From the NCBI GenBank assembly GCA_020636405.1, contig JACJXW010000004.1, positions 744,001-808,000 of the forward strand: a stretch of DNA of 64,000 nt, in the 5' to 3' direction. Made by a program: the position numbers and the translations under genes. The notes beneath the pieces were generated by a model. The model was given only the letters and a program-made list of their open reading frames with translations, was not told the origin of the DNA and did not search any database. The stretch is from Lewinellaceae bacterium (lineage in GTDB: Bacteria > Bacteroidota > Bacteroidia > Chitinophagales > Saprospiraceae). The number at the start of each line of letters is the position of its first letter. Position 1 is the first letter of the stretch. Below are positions 19,001 to 26,743 of the stretch, one piece after another.

Positions 19001-21054
19001 CTTACCGGTTCACTCTTCAACCGGGCGCCCTGGTGATCGACCCCATGCCGGTAACTATTCAACCTGTATCCCCGGGTACGATAACCTATGGTGACCCCGT
19101 TCCGGAGATATCCTACGAATATATATTCGGGGAAGAAGGAGAAGAAGTGGAAGTAGACCCGGCGGTTGTCAACGCTATTGCCCAGCAGCATTCGGATGCC
19201 CTCGCATTGGTGAATGGCATAGCGCTGGTCAACGGCACGCCCCTGGTGAATGGTATAGCCCTGGTCAACGGAGAGCCCTACCTCGATGGCAGTGACGACG
19301 GTATCGCCAATGGGATAGCTCTGGTCAATAAAACTTTTTTCGTCTCTCAAAGTACGGTGGAGGCTTCCGGCACGGCTCTGGAAAATGGCATAGCGCTGGT
19401 GAATGGCACCGGTTCGGAAAAGATCGTACAGGTGGGCGCCGACCTGTTTTCCGGGCCCGGCATCGATAACGGGTCCTTCTCCAATTTCACCAATGGCATA
19501 GCGCTGGTGAATGGTACGCCCCTGGTGAACGGCATAGCCCTGGTGAACGGCACACCCCTGGTGAATGGCATAGCGCTGGTCAACGGTATAGCGCTGGTGA
19601 ATGGTACGCCACTGGTCAACGGCATCGCCCTGGTGAACGGCGTTCCCTACGACCTGCTGAACGGCACCCCCCTGGTGAACAGCAACGGAGAGTTTGACCC
19701 TCTGGTGGCGGGTTTTGATAAAGTCTTCGCCATTCTAAATGAGGAGGACACCAACGTGGAGGCTCCTCCCATCGATATACGCCCCATTACCGTTATTACC
19801 GGCCTGGATGCGGGCGTTCAGTATATCATACCCGGAGGATTCTTCAACGACAACCTCGTGGTGTGCTATCGGCCGGCGCCGCTGGTGATCGAACCGGCTC
19901 CCTGGGCCGTCTTTGTAGGCAATACGGCCATCGAATATGGACAGGAACCGCCCTTTGATGTTCCCATCGCTTTCGAACCATACGATCAGTTCCCCTACGG
20001 GCAAACGGCGGAGGACGTTTTCGGAACCTTCCAGTTCAGTCCGTCCGACGGCTGCACTTCGGCAACGGAAATAAGCATCAGCCCGGAGCCGGAAACCCCA
20101 AATTTTGATGTGTTTTATGTGCCAGGCACCCTTACCGTTACGCCTGCTCCGCTCACCATTGAGGCCAGTACGCTCTACATCACCGAGGGCGCTTCTCTGC
20201 CGACGGGCTTTACGGCAACGGTCAGCGGCCTGCAGTGCGGGGACCCGGAACCTCCGGCCAGTTCCATTACCTATACCATCCTGGATGCCGGCAGCCTGCC
20301 TGCCCCTGGTCCTCCCGCTCCCGGTGTCTATGATGTCATCCCATCCCTGGTTGATCCTGAGGAAATTTACGCCAATTATTCGGTCGTTCCGGTGGCTGGT
20401 AAACTATACGTTTCGCCCATCGTGGACTGTACGGGGAGGATAGAGGCCAGGGGGATCTGCATTGAAGATGCTACCCTGCCCGGAGACCCCCTGGTCAACA
20501 CGCTGGTGCGCTTTGAATACGAGAACGTCTTGTCGGTGCCCATATACATTCCCCTGGGGCCGAGCAATGAACTTTTGGTGGAAGCTTACGTAGTCGGCAA
20601 CCCTCCGGAGCTGTTTGAGCCGGGTATCCATACGTTCGATATTTATACGGATGGCGGTTATCTGGCCTGGTATGTGCAGACGGCTAATTGTAGTGAAGGG
20701 TCTTACTCTCCGAGTACTTTTTCCGAACCGCCTTTCTGTTCAGATGGTATCGGCCGGCCGGCTTTCCCTACAGATAATGCCGCCTCTTATCCTGCGAATG
20801 AACTCCGGGAGTGGAGCGTAGAACTGTTCCCTAACCCGGCAGATGCCACGGCCTGGTTGCAGGTTTTTAACGTAGACGGCCCGGTAACGGTGGAGGCCTT
20901 CAACAGCTTGGGCGGATTGCTGTCCAGCCGCTCTTTTCCTGCGCCTGGAACGGAGAAGATCCGTTTTGACTTATCGGATTACCCCCCCGGGCTGTTGCTC
21001 TTTAAGGTTAGCTACGGCCTGGAAAGCAGGGTAGTAAAGCTGGTGAAAAGATAA
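16030..21054 (+). CDS. Giant T9SS-secreted subtilase-like protein with hexapeptide array (copy 1)
   Basis: A 1674-aa secreted protein. After a signal anchor ending SITLSGQ there is an Asn-rich beta-helix-like stretch (about 60-230). A subtilase-like domain spans about 370-810. It has the Asp motif VGVISDSYA (Asp398), the oxyanion-type SAAGNFGS (Asn519) and the Ser motif FFGTSAAAPHAAG (Ser752). In place of the catalytic His motif it reads DEGRAMLQIVHD, with Glu437 at the His position. MBG-like domains start near residues 927 (YGEPLPEF) and 1020 (YGDPVPE). The second contains repeated hexapeptides NG-IA/TP-LV, with eight in tandem at residues 1155-1202. More beta domains follow, then a type A T9SS sorting domain from about 1595 (ELFPNPAD to VVKLVKR). 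The next gene is a close full-length paralogue. Function is unknown; it could be a protease, an adhesin or an inactive scaffold. Confidence 0.85.
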   Translation: MKGLSDPIRENLMACNGKKGTGRKKALRILSWLSVFVFLGSITLSGQIYETTGASTDWEDPNAWSCSGEGCDDAPYPGFKLQGIQVFVRHNINYSSPRALKIRREGLLHITEGAALSMVPKLYVYEYGRLAIDGGSLQAEFGVSNEKGAIELNDALVQINGNYINRGNTTLNNSCIDLLDGNFINTKNMLGAGSIKTQSGAIINAGSWSLGLIYCSSYNVSNVPGTEDCDAVNAICDCVLRNCDILPGYNPTTKISSPIGSELWSLYRSYDPNGEPPSDAIYRINNSGETLIEIVVLEGKYNDVVNLLASYGISPSDFYDDRITTVNDELLITVFFPIIHLEELSQRTDIINFVRPVSPGLNNAGLITSQGDLAQGSPLARLGWNLTGTGVKVGVISDSYATNAGARDNDITNGDLPGAANPVVVVQDYPFGLATDEGRAMLQIVHDVAPEAQLFFQTGFISEGNLAFGIRRLREEYGCDIIVDDVQYLTEPFFRDGLVAQAVDEVVADGAAYFSAAGNFGSRSFTADFTPAPAPHENRHDFGGGDYRQSVQLGAGQYIIVLQWNDEYYSLGSPQGARYDLDIYLVQDNGAVLYGFNRDNNGDAALGMPGGDPIEVMPFTVLNPTTTNIMIEMADGPGGMLPKFKYVVFRAGDDGTFITDPPLGGSADNSTIVGHANASGAIAVGAVRYINTPAFGGVLTPENFSSTGGTPIGRNAPREKPDIMAPNGANTSISFGAPDIEEDNIPNFFGTSAAAPHAAGVAALVLDAYNRFGIDAPTDIRELLTSTAIDMGSPGFDFSSGYGFLSSYNAMKEIANPTPILSGLNLENLDLELYQPGDIAFTLILEGQFLDESTVVFLGEEELETNVIDDSTATVEIPPFEGNPAIVAFTEPGPLTNGTDGGFSNALTFFDETVTEVFIEVGPSVKRYGEPLPEFSFTTRVAGTELPLAEEELALLAPAVSFSTAANAASNVGIYAVNADTAGIDPVLYETYRFTLQPGALVIDPMPVTIQPVSPGTITYGDPVPEISYEYIFGEEGEEVEVDPAVVNAIAQQHSDALALVNGIALVNGTPLVNGIALVNGEPYLDGSDDGIANGIALVNKTFFVSQSTVEASGTALENGIALVNGTGSEKIVQVGADLFSGPGIDNGSFSNFTNGIALVNGTPLVNGIALVNGTPLVNGIALVNGIALVNGTPLVNGIALVNGVPYDLLNGTPLVNSNGEFDPLVAGFDKVFAILNEEDTNVEAPPIDIRPITVITGLDAGVQYIIPGGFFNDNLVVCYRPAPLVIEPAPWAVFVGNTAIEYGQEPPFDVPIAFEPYDQFPYGQTAEDVFGTFQFSPSDGCTSATEISISPEPETPNFDVFYVPGTLTVTPAPLTIEASTLYITEGASLPTGFTATVSGLQCGDPEPPASSITYTILDAGSLPAPGPPAPGVYDVIPSLVDPEEIYANYSVVPVAGKLYVSPIVDCTGRIEARGICIEDATLPGDPLVNTLVRFEYENVLSVPIYIPLGPSNELLVEAYVVGNPPELFEPGIHTFDIYTDGGYLAWYVQTANCSEGSYSPSTFSEPPFCSDGIGRPAFPTDNAASYPANELREWSVELFPNPADATAWLQVFNVDGPVTVEAFNSLGGLLSSRSFPAPGTEKIRFDLSDYPPGLLLFKVSYGLESRVVKLVKR
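19206..19689 (+). repeat. Hexapeptide-coding repeat region, copy 1
   Basis: The DNA encodes 18-nt units read as Asn-Gly-(Ile-Ala or Thr-Pro)-Leu-Val. One cluster of about four units starts near 19206. Isolated units follow near 19310 and 19390, and eight perfect units lie at 19492-19635, with a last one near 19665. The order in the eight-unit block is IA, TP, IA, TP, IA, IA, TP, IA. Third codon positions differ freely between units while the amino acids stay fixed. Confidence 0.95.
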
Positions 21055-21062
21055 AACCTGAG

Positions 21063-21117
21063 GGTGACACCTTTGTCCTGCTCGGCCAGGGGAGGACAAA
21101 GGTGTCGCCTCTCTTTT
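21063..21117 (+). terminator. Strong hairpin terminator after giant gene 1
   Basis: A 16-bp stem (arms 21063-21078 and 21094-21109, one G-T pair) with a 15-nt loop is followed by TCTCTTTTC. It begins 9 nt after the stop codon of the first giant gene, so the two giant genes probably have separate transcripts. Confidence 0.75.
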
Positions 21118-21179
21118 CACAGTTATATATCGATTTCTGAGATTCCTCCAACGTGCCTTGACGGAAATTTACCCTTTAC

Positions 21180-21205
21180 TTTGCTGTGGAACTTCCGTAT
21201 CTTTG
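21180..21205 (+). promoter_or_regulatory. Possible promoter of the second giant gene
   Basis: TATCTTTG at 21198-21205 is a perfect -7 element. A TTTG lies at 21180-21183, but only 14 nt away, shorter than usual. The same TATCTTTG occurs at the tRNA-Gln promoter in this window. Confidence 0.45.
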
Positions 21206-21338
21206 CCGAACAATTTCTCTAATTCCCCTTTCCCTTTTCTTTTCAACGCACTAGCATCGTTTTCAGGTTTTTTGAGGGTTACAGCAACGCTCAGGGTTCG
21301 CGCACTTATAATAAGGCAAAAACACAACAACATTAGCT

Positions 21339-24300
21339 ATGAAGAAACCACAACCCAAACATGTAGGTGTAAAAGCTATGGCCAGTATCCGGAACGAGGC
21401 GTTTTTTCGTTTCGGCAGGTTGTTCCTGGCTCTTTCCCTGGTTATTTTTTTCAACCTGGGCCTATGGGGCCAAACCTACCAGACTACTGGCGCCAACAAC
21501 AACTGGGAAGACCCGGCGGCCTGGTCCTGTTCCGGCGGCCCGTGCAACAATAACCCATTCCCCAGCCGGGATCTTCAAAATGCAACCGTTTTCATCCGCC
21601 ACGATATCAATTATTACAGCGGCAACCCCATCACCATTCGGAACAACAGCTTGATCGACGTTTCTCAGGGGGCTAAACTCCACCTGGCGAGTAACCTCAA
21701 TGTAAGAAGTGGCGGCCGTCTGTCCATCAATACCGGAGGCATCAGCATCGGCCCGGGTATTATGAACAATGACGGGGCCATCACTTTGTCGGATGCCCTG
21801 GTGCGCAAAGAGGGCAATTACCTGAACAATGGAAGCACCACGATGAGCCGTTCCTGCATCGAGGCTATTAATGGGAATTTCAATAATAACGGAAGCCTTC
21901 TGGGAAACGGAAGCGTGAAAACGCTGAGCGGGAACATCAACAATTCCGGAACCTGGAGCCAGGAGGTGGTATACTGCTCCGGCAATGCCGCCAATAATGT
22001 TCCCGGCACTTCGGACTGCGATGCGGCAGACGCCATCTGCCAGTGCCTGGTTTCCAACTGCGACATCCTGCCTGGCTACAGCCCCACCACCAAGGTCTTC
22101 GATTTGATCGGTTCGGAGCTGAAGGCACTTGCCCAGACATTCGACCCCAACGGGCCCCCGCCCTCCGATGCCATTTATGTGGTCAGCAACGACAGGGTGC
22201 TCGTCGAGATCGTCGTACTCGAAGGCAAATACAACGATGTTGTCAACTATCTGGCCACCTTCGGCATTTTCTCCACCGATTTCTTTGACGACCGGGTTAC
22301 CACCGTCAATGATCAATTGCTGATCACCGTATTTTTCCCGATCAGTGGCCTACTTGCCCTTAACCAGCAAATGGATATTGTGAATTTTGTCCGTCCGGCG
22401 CCGCCGGGGCTGAGCAATACAGGGCTGATCAACAGCCAGGGCGATTTCGCCCAGGGCTCTTTCATCGCCCGCCAGGGGTGGAACCTCAGCGGCGAAGGGG
22501 TAAGGGTCGGCGTCATCTCCGACAGCTACGCCTCTAATGTGGCGGCAAAGGACAATGACATTGCCAACGGTGACCTGCCGGGAGGGGGCAATCCGGTTGT
22601 AGTGGTTCAGGAGTACCCCTTCGGGCTGGCCTCCGACGAGGGGCGGGCCATGTTGCAGATCGTTCACGATGTGGCGCCGGATGCCCGGTTGTTTTTTCAG
22701 ACCGGCTTCATCAGCGAGGGCAACCTGGCTTTCGGCATTCGCCGCCTGCACGAAACCTATCAGTGTGATGTCATTGTCGATGATGTGCAGTACATTACCG
22801 AACCCTTCTTCCGGGATGGGCTGGTGGCCCGCGCTATCGATGAAGTGGTTGCCGGGGGCGTCGCCTATTTCAGCGCTGCCGGCAATTTTGGCTCCCGCTC
22901 GTTTACCGCGGACTTCTCACCGGCGCCGGCGCCTAACCAGGCCCGGCACAATTTTGGCGGAGGCGATTACCTGCAAAGTGTCCAATTGGGTACCGGTGAT
23001 TATCTGGTCGTATTGCAATGGGATGATGATTTCTATTCCCTGGGGGCGCCTCAGGGTGCGCGCAACGATATGGACATATACCTGGCCAATGACAACGGCA
23101 CTATTCTTTATGGGTTCAATCGGGACAACAATGGAAATGCTTCCCTGGGGATACCCGGAGGAGACCCGATCGAGGTAATGCCATTCCGGGTAGTTAACCC
23201 GACTACGGCCAACATTATGATCGAGCTGGCCGATGGTTCCGGGCCGCCGCCCCAATTTAAATATGTGGTGTTCCGCGCGGGCAATAGCGGTACCTTTATT
23301 ACCGATCCGCCCCTTGGCAGTTCGACCATCGTCGGGCACGCCAATGCCGCCGGCGCTATGGCCGTAGGAGCAGTACGGTACAGCAATTCTCCAGCTTATG
23401 GAGGCACGTTGGCTGCCGAAAACTTCTCTTCAACCGGGGGCACTCCGGTCGCAGGGGCTGGGCTCAGAGAAAAACCCGACTTTATGGCGCCAAATGGAGG
23501 AAATACATCGGTCCCCTTTGGGGCTCCGGACAGTGAAGGCGACAATATACCCAACTTTTTTGGCACCTCGGCAGCTGCTCCTCATGCCGCCGGCGTAGCG
23601 GCGCTGTTGCTTGATGCTCAGTCCCGCTTTGGGGTCAACCCGCCCGTTGATATCCGTAACTTACTGAGGACAACGGCTATCGATATGGGAACCCCCGGTT
23701 TTGACTTTATCTCCGGCTATGGGTTCATTGCGGCCGAAGAGGCGATGGGCACTATTGCTAATCCCAGCCCCACCCTGATCCGGCTGAACCTGGACAACCT
23801 GGATACCGAAAATTACAGCCCGGGAGAAGTGGAATTTACGCTGATCGTGGAGGGGCGATTCCTGGATGGATCATCCGTGGTATTCTTCCGGGGTGAGGAA
23901 CTGGAAACTATTGTCCTCAATGACAGTACGGCCATTGTGCAGATCCCTGCCTTTATCGGCAACCCGCCGATATGGGTATATACTCCTCCTGGGCCGTTGA
24001 CTAATGGTACGGACGGCGGAACCTCCAATATCCTGACTTTCTTTGACCCTACCCTTACCGATGTACTTATTTCCACAGCTCCTTCGGAGAAGCGATATGG
24101 TGAGCCATTGCCAGATTTTACTTTTACCGCCAAAGTGATCGAAACCGGGATTTCGCTGACCCCGCCGGAACTCGATTTGCTGGCTCCTTCCTTATCCTTT
24201 TCTACTGCTGCTACCAGTGCCGGCAATGTAGGCATTTACGCTGTACACCCCGACACTGCCGGTATAGCACCGGATTTGAGAGAGCTGTACCGTTTCACGC

Positions 24301-26330
24301 TGGCGCCCGGGGCGCTGACGGTAAGTCCTATGCCGGTGGCCATTCAGCCGGTGTCGCCGGGTGCGGTCACTTACGGTGATCCGATCCCGGAAATCGAGTT
24401 TGAATACCTATTCGGAGAGGAAGGGGAACAGAACGTAGTTGTGGATGCGGCAGTAGCTGAGGCCATTGCTCAGCAGCACACTGATGCTCTGGCCCTGGCC
24501 AATGGTATTGCCCTGGTCAATGGCACGCCCCTGGTCAATGGTATCGCCCTGGTAAACGGGGAACCGTACATCGACGGAAGCGACGATGGAATAGCCAATG
24601 GCACGCCGCTGGTGAATAAGACTTTCTACGTTTCCAAAAGCACGCTGGATGGGGCCCCTACGGCGCTGCAAAGTGGTATCGCCCTGGTGAACGGGAATGG
24701 AGGGGAGAAGATCGTACAGTTCGGCGCTGACCTGTTTAACGAACCGGGTATTGCCAATGGTGATCTATCCAATTTCACCAACGGTATCGCCCTGGTCAAC
24801 GGTACCCCCCTGGTGAACGGCACGCCGTTGGTCAATGGCACGCCTCTGGTGAACGGTATTGCCCTGGTCAATGGCATCGCTTTGGTCAACGGCACGCCCC
24901 TGGTCAACGGCATTGCTCTGGTGAACGGCACGCCCTACGACCTGGTGAACGGCACACCATTGGTCAACAGCAACGGAGAGTTCGATCCTGTGATCGCCGC
25001 TTTCGAAAAGGTGTTGGCCATTCTCAATCTTTCGGACGCCACTTCTCCGGATCCCATCGATATCCGTCCCATCAATGTGATCACCGGCCTTGATGCCGGT
25101 ACCCAGTACATCATTCCGGGGGGGTATATCAATGATAACCTGGTGTTGAGTTTTAAACCAGCTCCCCTGGTCATAGAGAAGGCCTCCGTAACGGTGAAGG
25201 CAGATGATGCCGAGATCACCTACGGCCAGGCCCCGCCGCTCGGGTTTTCGGCCAGTTACGGCCTGCCGGTGAACGAGTTCCCCTATGGGGATAACCCCGC
25301 CGACATTTTTGCCCCCTTCCAATTCTCCCCGCAAGATGGTTGTACCTCGGCCAGCCAGGTTACCATCAGCCCTCAGCCGGATCCCGCGAATTACGAAGTG
25401 GTATACTTGCCGGGTACTCTTACGATCAACCCGGCGCCCTTGGCCATCAAGGTAAATGACAGTTTCATCGCCGAAGGCGCCCCTTTGCCCACCAGCTTTA
25501 CTTCAACCTTCAGCGGACTGGTGTGCGGCGATGCTGCCCCGCCTGCCAGCGCAGTGTCCTACACCGTGCTTGGCGCCAATGGACAGCCGCCGGCCAACCC
25601 GCCTGCCGCCGGGGTATACGATGTGTTTCCGGCCCTCACCGGCGCGGGTGATGCTTATGTGCATTATGCGGTGACGCCCGTTGCCGGCAAGCTGTACGTC
25701 AATCCGGTGGTGGGGTGCAATAATAGAATAAAAGCTTCCGATATCTGCCGGTTGCCGGCAACTTTGCCCGGACAACCTCAGATAACCACCCTGCTGCGCT
25801 TTGAATATCAGAACAGCCTGCCGGTTCCGGTTTACATTCCTCTGGGGCCCAGGAATAAGTTCAAGGGGACGGCCTTCCACATCGGCAGCCCGCCGGTTGT
25901 TTTTGAGCCTGGCGTGCACACCTTTGAGATCTACACGGACGGCGGCAACCTGCAATGGGAGGTCAAAACCGACAATTGCAGCAGCGCCTCCAAGTCGGCC
26001 AATGGTTCGAATGCCGACCCCTGCGGCAGCGTGTTGCCCCGGGTGGCCCCGGGCGGCATCCAAACACCTGTGGATGAAAAGCAGGAGTGGGGCGTCCGGC
26101 TGTTTCCCAACCCGGCGCACTCCGGCTTCTGGCTGGAGTCCTGGAATGTGGATGCCCCCTTGCAGGTAGAGATATACAGCATCCAGGGACAATTGCTGTC
26201 GGCTCGTGAATACAACAGTGTAGGGCAGGAGCAGCTATACATTGACGTTTCAGCTTTTCCTGCCGGTTTGCTGTTGGTCAGCGTAAGTTCCGGAGGCGAA
26301 AGGCGAATGGCCAAGCTCCGGAAAATATAA
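21339..26330 (+). CDS. Giant T9SS-secreted subtilase-like protein with hexapeptide array (copy 2)
   Basis: A 1663-aa paralogue of the preceding protein, alike along its whole length. It has a signal peptide ending NLGLWGQ, an Asn-rich beta-helix-like part, and a subtilase-like domain with Asp395 (VGVISDSYA), Glu434 in DEGRAML where His is expected, and Ser744 in FFGTSAAAP. MBG-like domains follow (YGEPLPDF, YGDPIPE), with the hexapeptide array inside the second; its eight-unit block is at residues 1148-1195. A type A T9SS tail starts near RLFPNPAH and ends AKLRKI. The array has the same number of units as copy 1 but reads IA, TP, TP, TP, IA, IA, TP, IA. Conservation of Asp, Glu and Ser in both copies argues against simple decay. 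It has its own -7 box and a hairpin downstream. Confidence 0.85.
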   Translation: MKKPQPKHVGVKAMASIRNEAFFRFGRLFLALSLVIFFNLGLWGQTYQTTGANNNWEDPAAWSCSGGPCNNNPFPSRDLQNATVFIRHDINYYSGNPITIRNNSLIDVSQGAKLHLASNLNVRSGGRLSINTGGISIGPGIMNNDGAITLSDALVRKEGNYLNNGSTTMSRSCIEAINGNFNNNGSLLGNGSVKTLSGNINNSGTWSQEVVYCSGNAANNVPGTSDCDAADAICQCLVSNCDILPGYSPTTKVFDLIGSELKALAQTFDPNGPPPSDAIYVVSNDRVLVEIVVLEGKYNDVVNYLATFGIFSTDFFDDRVTTVNDQLLITVFFPISGLLALNQQMDIVNFVRPAPPGLSNTGLINSQGDFAQGSFIARQGWNLSGEGVRVGVISDSYASNVAAKDNDIANGDLPGGGNPVVVVQEYPFGLASDEGRAMLQIVHDVAPDARLFFQTGFISEGNLAFGIRRLHETYQCDVIVDDVQYITEPFFRDGLVARAIDEVVAGGVAYFSAAGNFGSRSFTADFSPAPAPNQARHNFGGGDYLQSVQLGTGDYLVVLQWDDDFYSLGAPQGARNDMDIYLANDNGTILYGFNRDNNGNASLGIPGGDPIEVMPFRVVNPTTANIMIELADGSGPPPQFKYVVFRAGNSGTFITDPPLGSSTIVGHANAAGAMAVGAVRYSNSPAYGGTLAAENFSSTGGTPVAGAGLREKPDFMAPNGGNTSVPFGAPDSEGDNIPNFFGTSAAAPHAAGVAALLLDAQSRFGVNPPVDIRNLLRTTAIDMGTPGFDFISGYGFIAAEEAMGTIANPSPTLIRLNLDNLDTENYSPGEVEFTLIVEGRFLDGSSVVFFRGEELETIVLNDSTAIVQIPAFIGNPPIWVYTPPGPLTNGTDGGTSNILTFFDPTLTDVLISTAPSEKRYGEPLPDFTFTAKVIETGISLTPPELDLLAPSLSFSTAATSAGNVGIYAVHPDTAGIAPDLRELYRFTLAPGALTVSPMPVAIQPVSPGAVTYGDPIPEIEFEYLFGEEGEQNVVVDAAVAEAIAQQHTDALALANGIALVNGTPLVNGIALVNGEPYIDGSDDGIANGTPLVNKTFYVSKSTLDGAPTALQSGIALVNGNGGEKIVQFGADLFNEPGIANGDLSNFTNGIALVNGTPLVNGTPLVNGTPLVNGIALVNGIALVNGTPLVNGIALVNGTPYDLVNGTPLVNSNGEFDPVIAAFEKVLAILNLSDATSPDPIDIRPINVITGLDAGTQYIIPGGYINDNLVLSFKPAPLVIEKASVTVKADDAEITYGQAPPLGFSASYGLPVNEFPYGDNPADIFAPFQFSPQDGCTSASQVTISPQPDPANYEVVYLPGTLTINPAPLAIKVNDSFIAEGAPLPTSFTSTFSGLVCGDAAPPASAVSYTVLGANGQPPANPPAAGVYDVFPALTGAGDAYVHYAVTPVAGKLYVNPVVGCNNRIKASDICRLPATLPGQPQITTLLRFEYQNSLPVPVYIPLGPRNKFKGTAFHIGSPPVVFEPGVHTFEIYTDGGNLQWEVKTDNCSSASKSANGSNADPCGSVLPRVAPGGIQTPVDEKQEWGVRLFPNPAHSGFWLESWNVDAPLQVEIYSIQGQLLSAREYNSVGQEQLYIDVSAFPAGLLLVSVSSGGERRMAKLRKI
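24494..24967 (+). repeat. Hexapeptide-coding repeat region, copy 2
   Basis: This has the same layout as in copy 1: a first cluster near 24494-24560, single units near 24600 and 24680, eight units at 24780-24923, and a last unit near 24950. Unit 3 of the block and the unit before Lys (TPLVNK) are TP where copy 1 has IA. Synonymous positions differ strongly from copy 1, so the array was not recently copied over. Confidence 0.95.
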
Positions 26331-26734
26331 TTGGCGAACAAGCTTCCTGTGGATCACAGGCTAAGAGGCGTCCTGAAAGGGTTGGGTGTGCATAATATCA
26401 GACCCATTTGCGGTGCTGAGAGATGTACGATTTTTGATGGAGCTCTTTGGGAGCAGCTCTTTCAGGGCGGCCCTTCCACTTGGCCTAAGCAGGTGCGTGG
26501 ACGAAAAGAGCTCAAATTTAAGCGGCAATGGGAAATTGCCGCTTAAAGAGGGCCTTCATCCGCCGCGATGCGGCTAGGTTTAAAGTAACAAAAGAGTATT
26601 ACTTACAAGGCAAAAATACTTTGCTGAACAAAGCCGATTTAGGCGAAATACCCTTATCTTATCCCTGTTCACCGAGCTGCCTTTCTCTGGCTGCGAAGCA
26701 TCCATGGCTCTTTCTGGCGATAAAAAAAACATTG
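26331..26734. other. Intergenic region with several hairpins
   Basis: About 400 bp between the second giant gene and the CHU_C-type gene. It contains CCTGTG/CACAGG flanking GAT just after the stop, an inverted pair GAGCTCTTT (about 26441) and AAAGAGCTC (about 26505), and the hairpin listed at 26517. The open frame running through it from 26528 starts inside that hairpin and has no family character, so I do not include it in the downstream gene. No good TAnnTTTG promoter was found; a near match, TACTTTG, lies at about 26618. Confidence 0.4.
26517..26547 (+). terminator. Perfect 13-bp hairpin, possible terminator of giant gene 2
   Basis: Arms 26517-26529 and 26535-26547 (TTTAAGCGGCAAT and its complement) with a 5-nt loop GGGAA, about 190 nt after the stop codon. 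There is no T-tract behind it, so termination is possible but not assured. Confidence 0.4.
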
Positions 26735-26743
26735 ATGGCCCCG

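Noticed and set aside
17446..19350. Long minus-strand frame of 634 codons opposite the first giant gene
   Set aside because: It is a shadow of a gene with clear domains and sorting tail on the plus strand, and its translation shows no family motifs.
26528..26743. Longer N-terminus for the CHU_C-type secreted protein
   Set aside because: The upstream ATG lies inside a perfect hairpin, and the signal peptide begins only at 26744.
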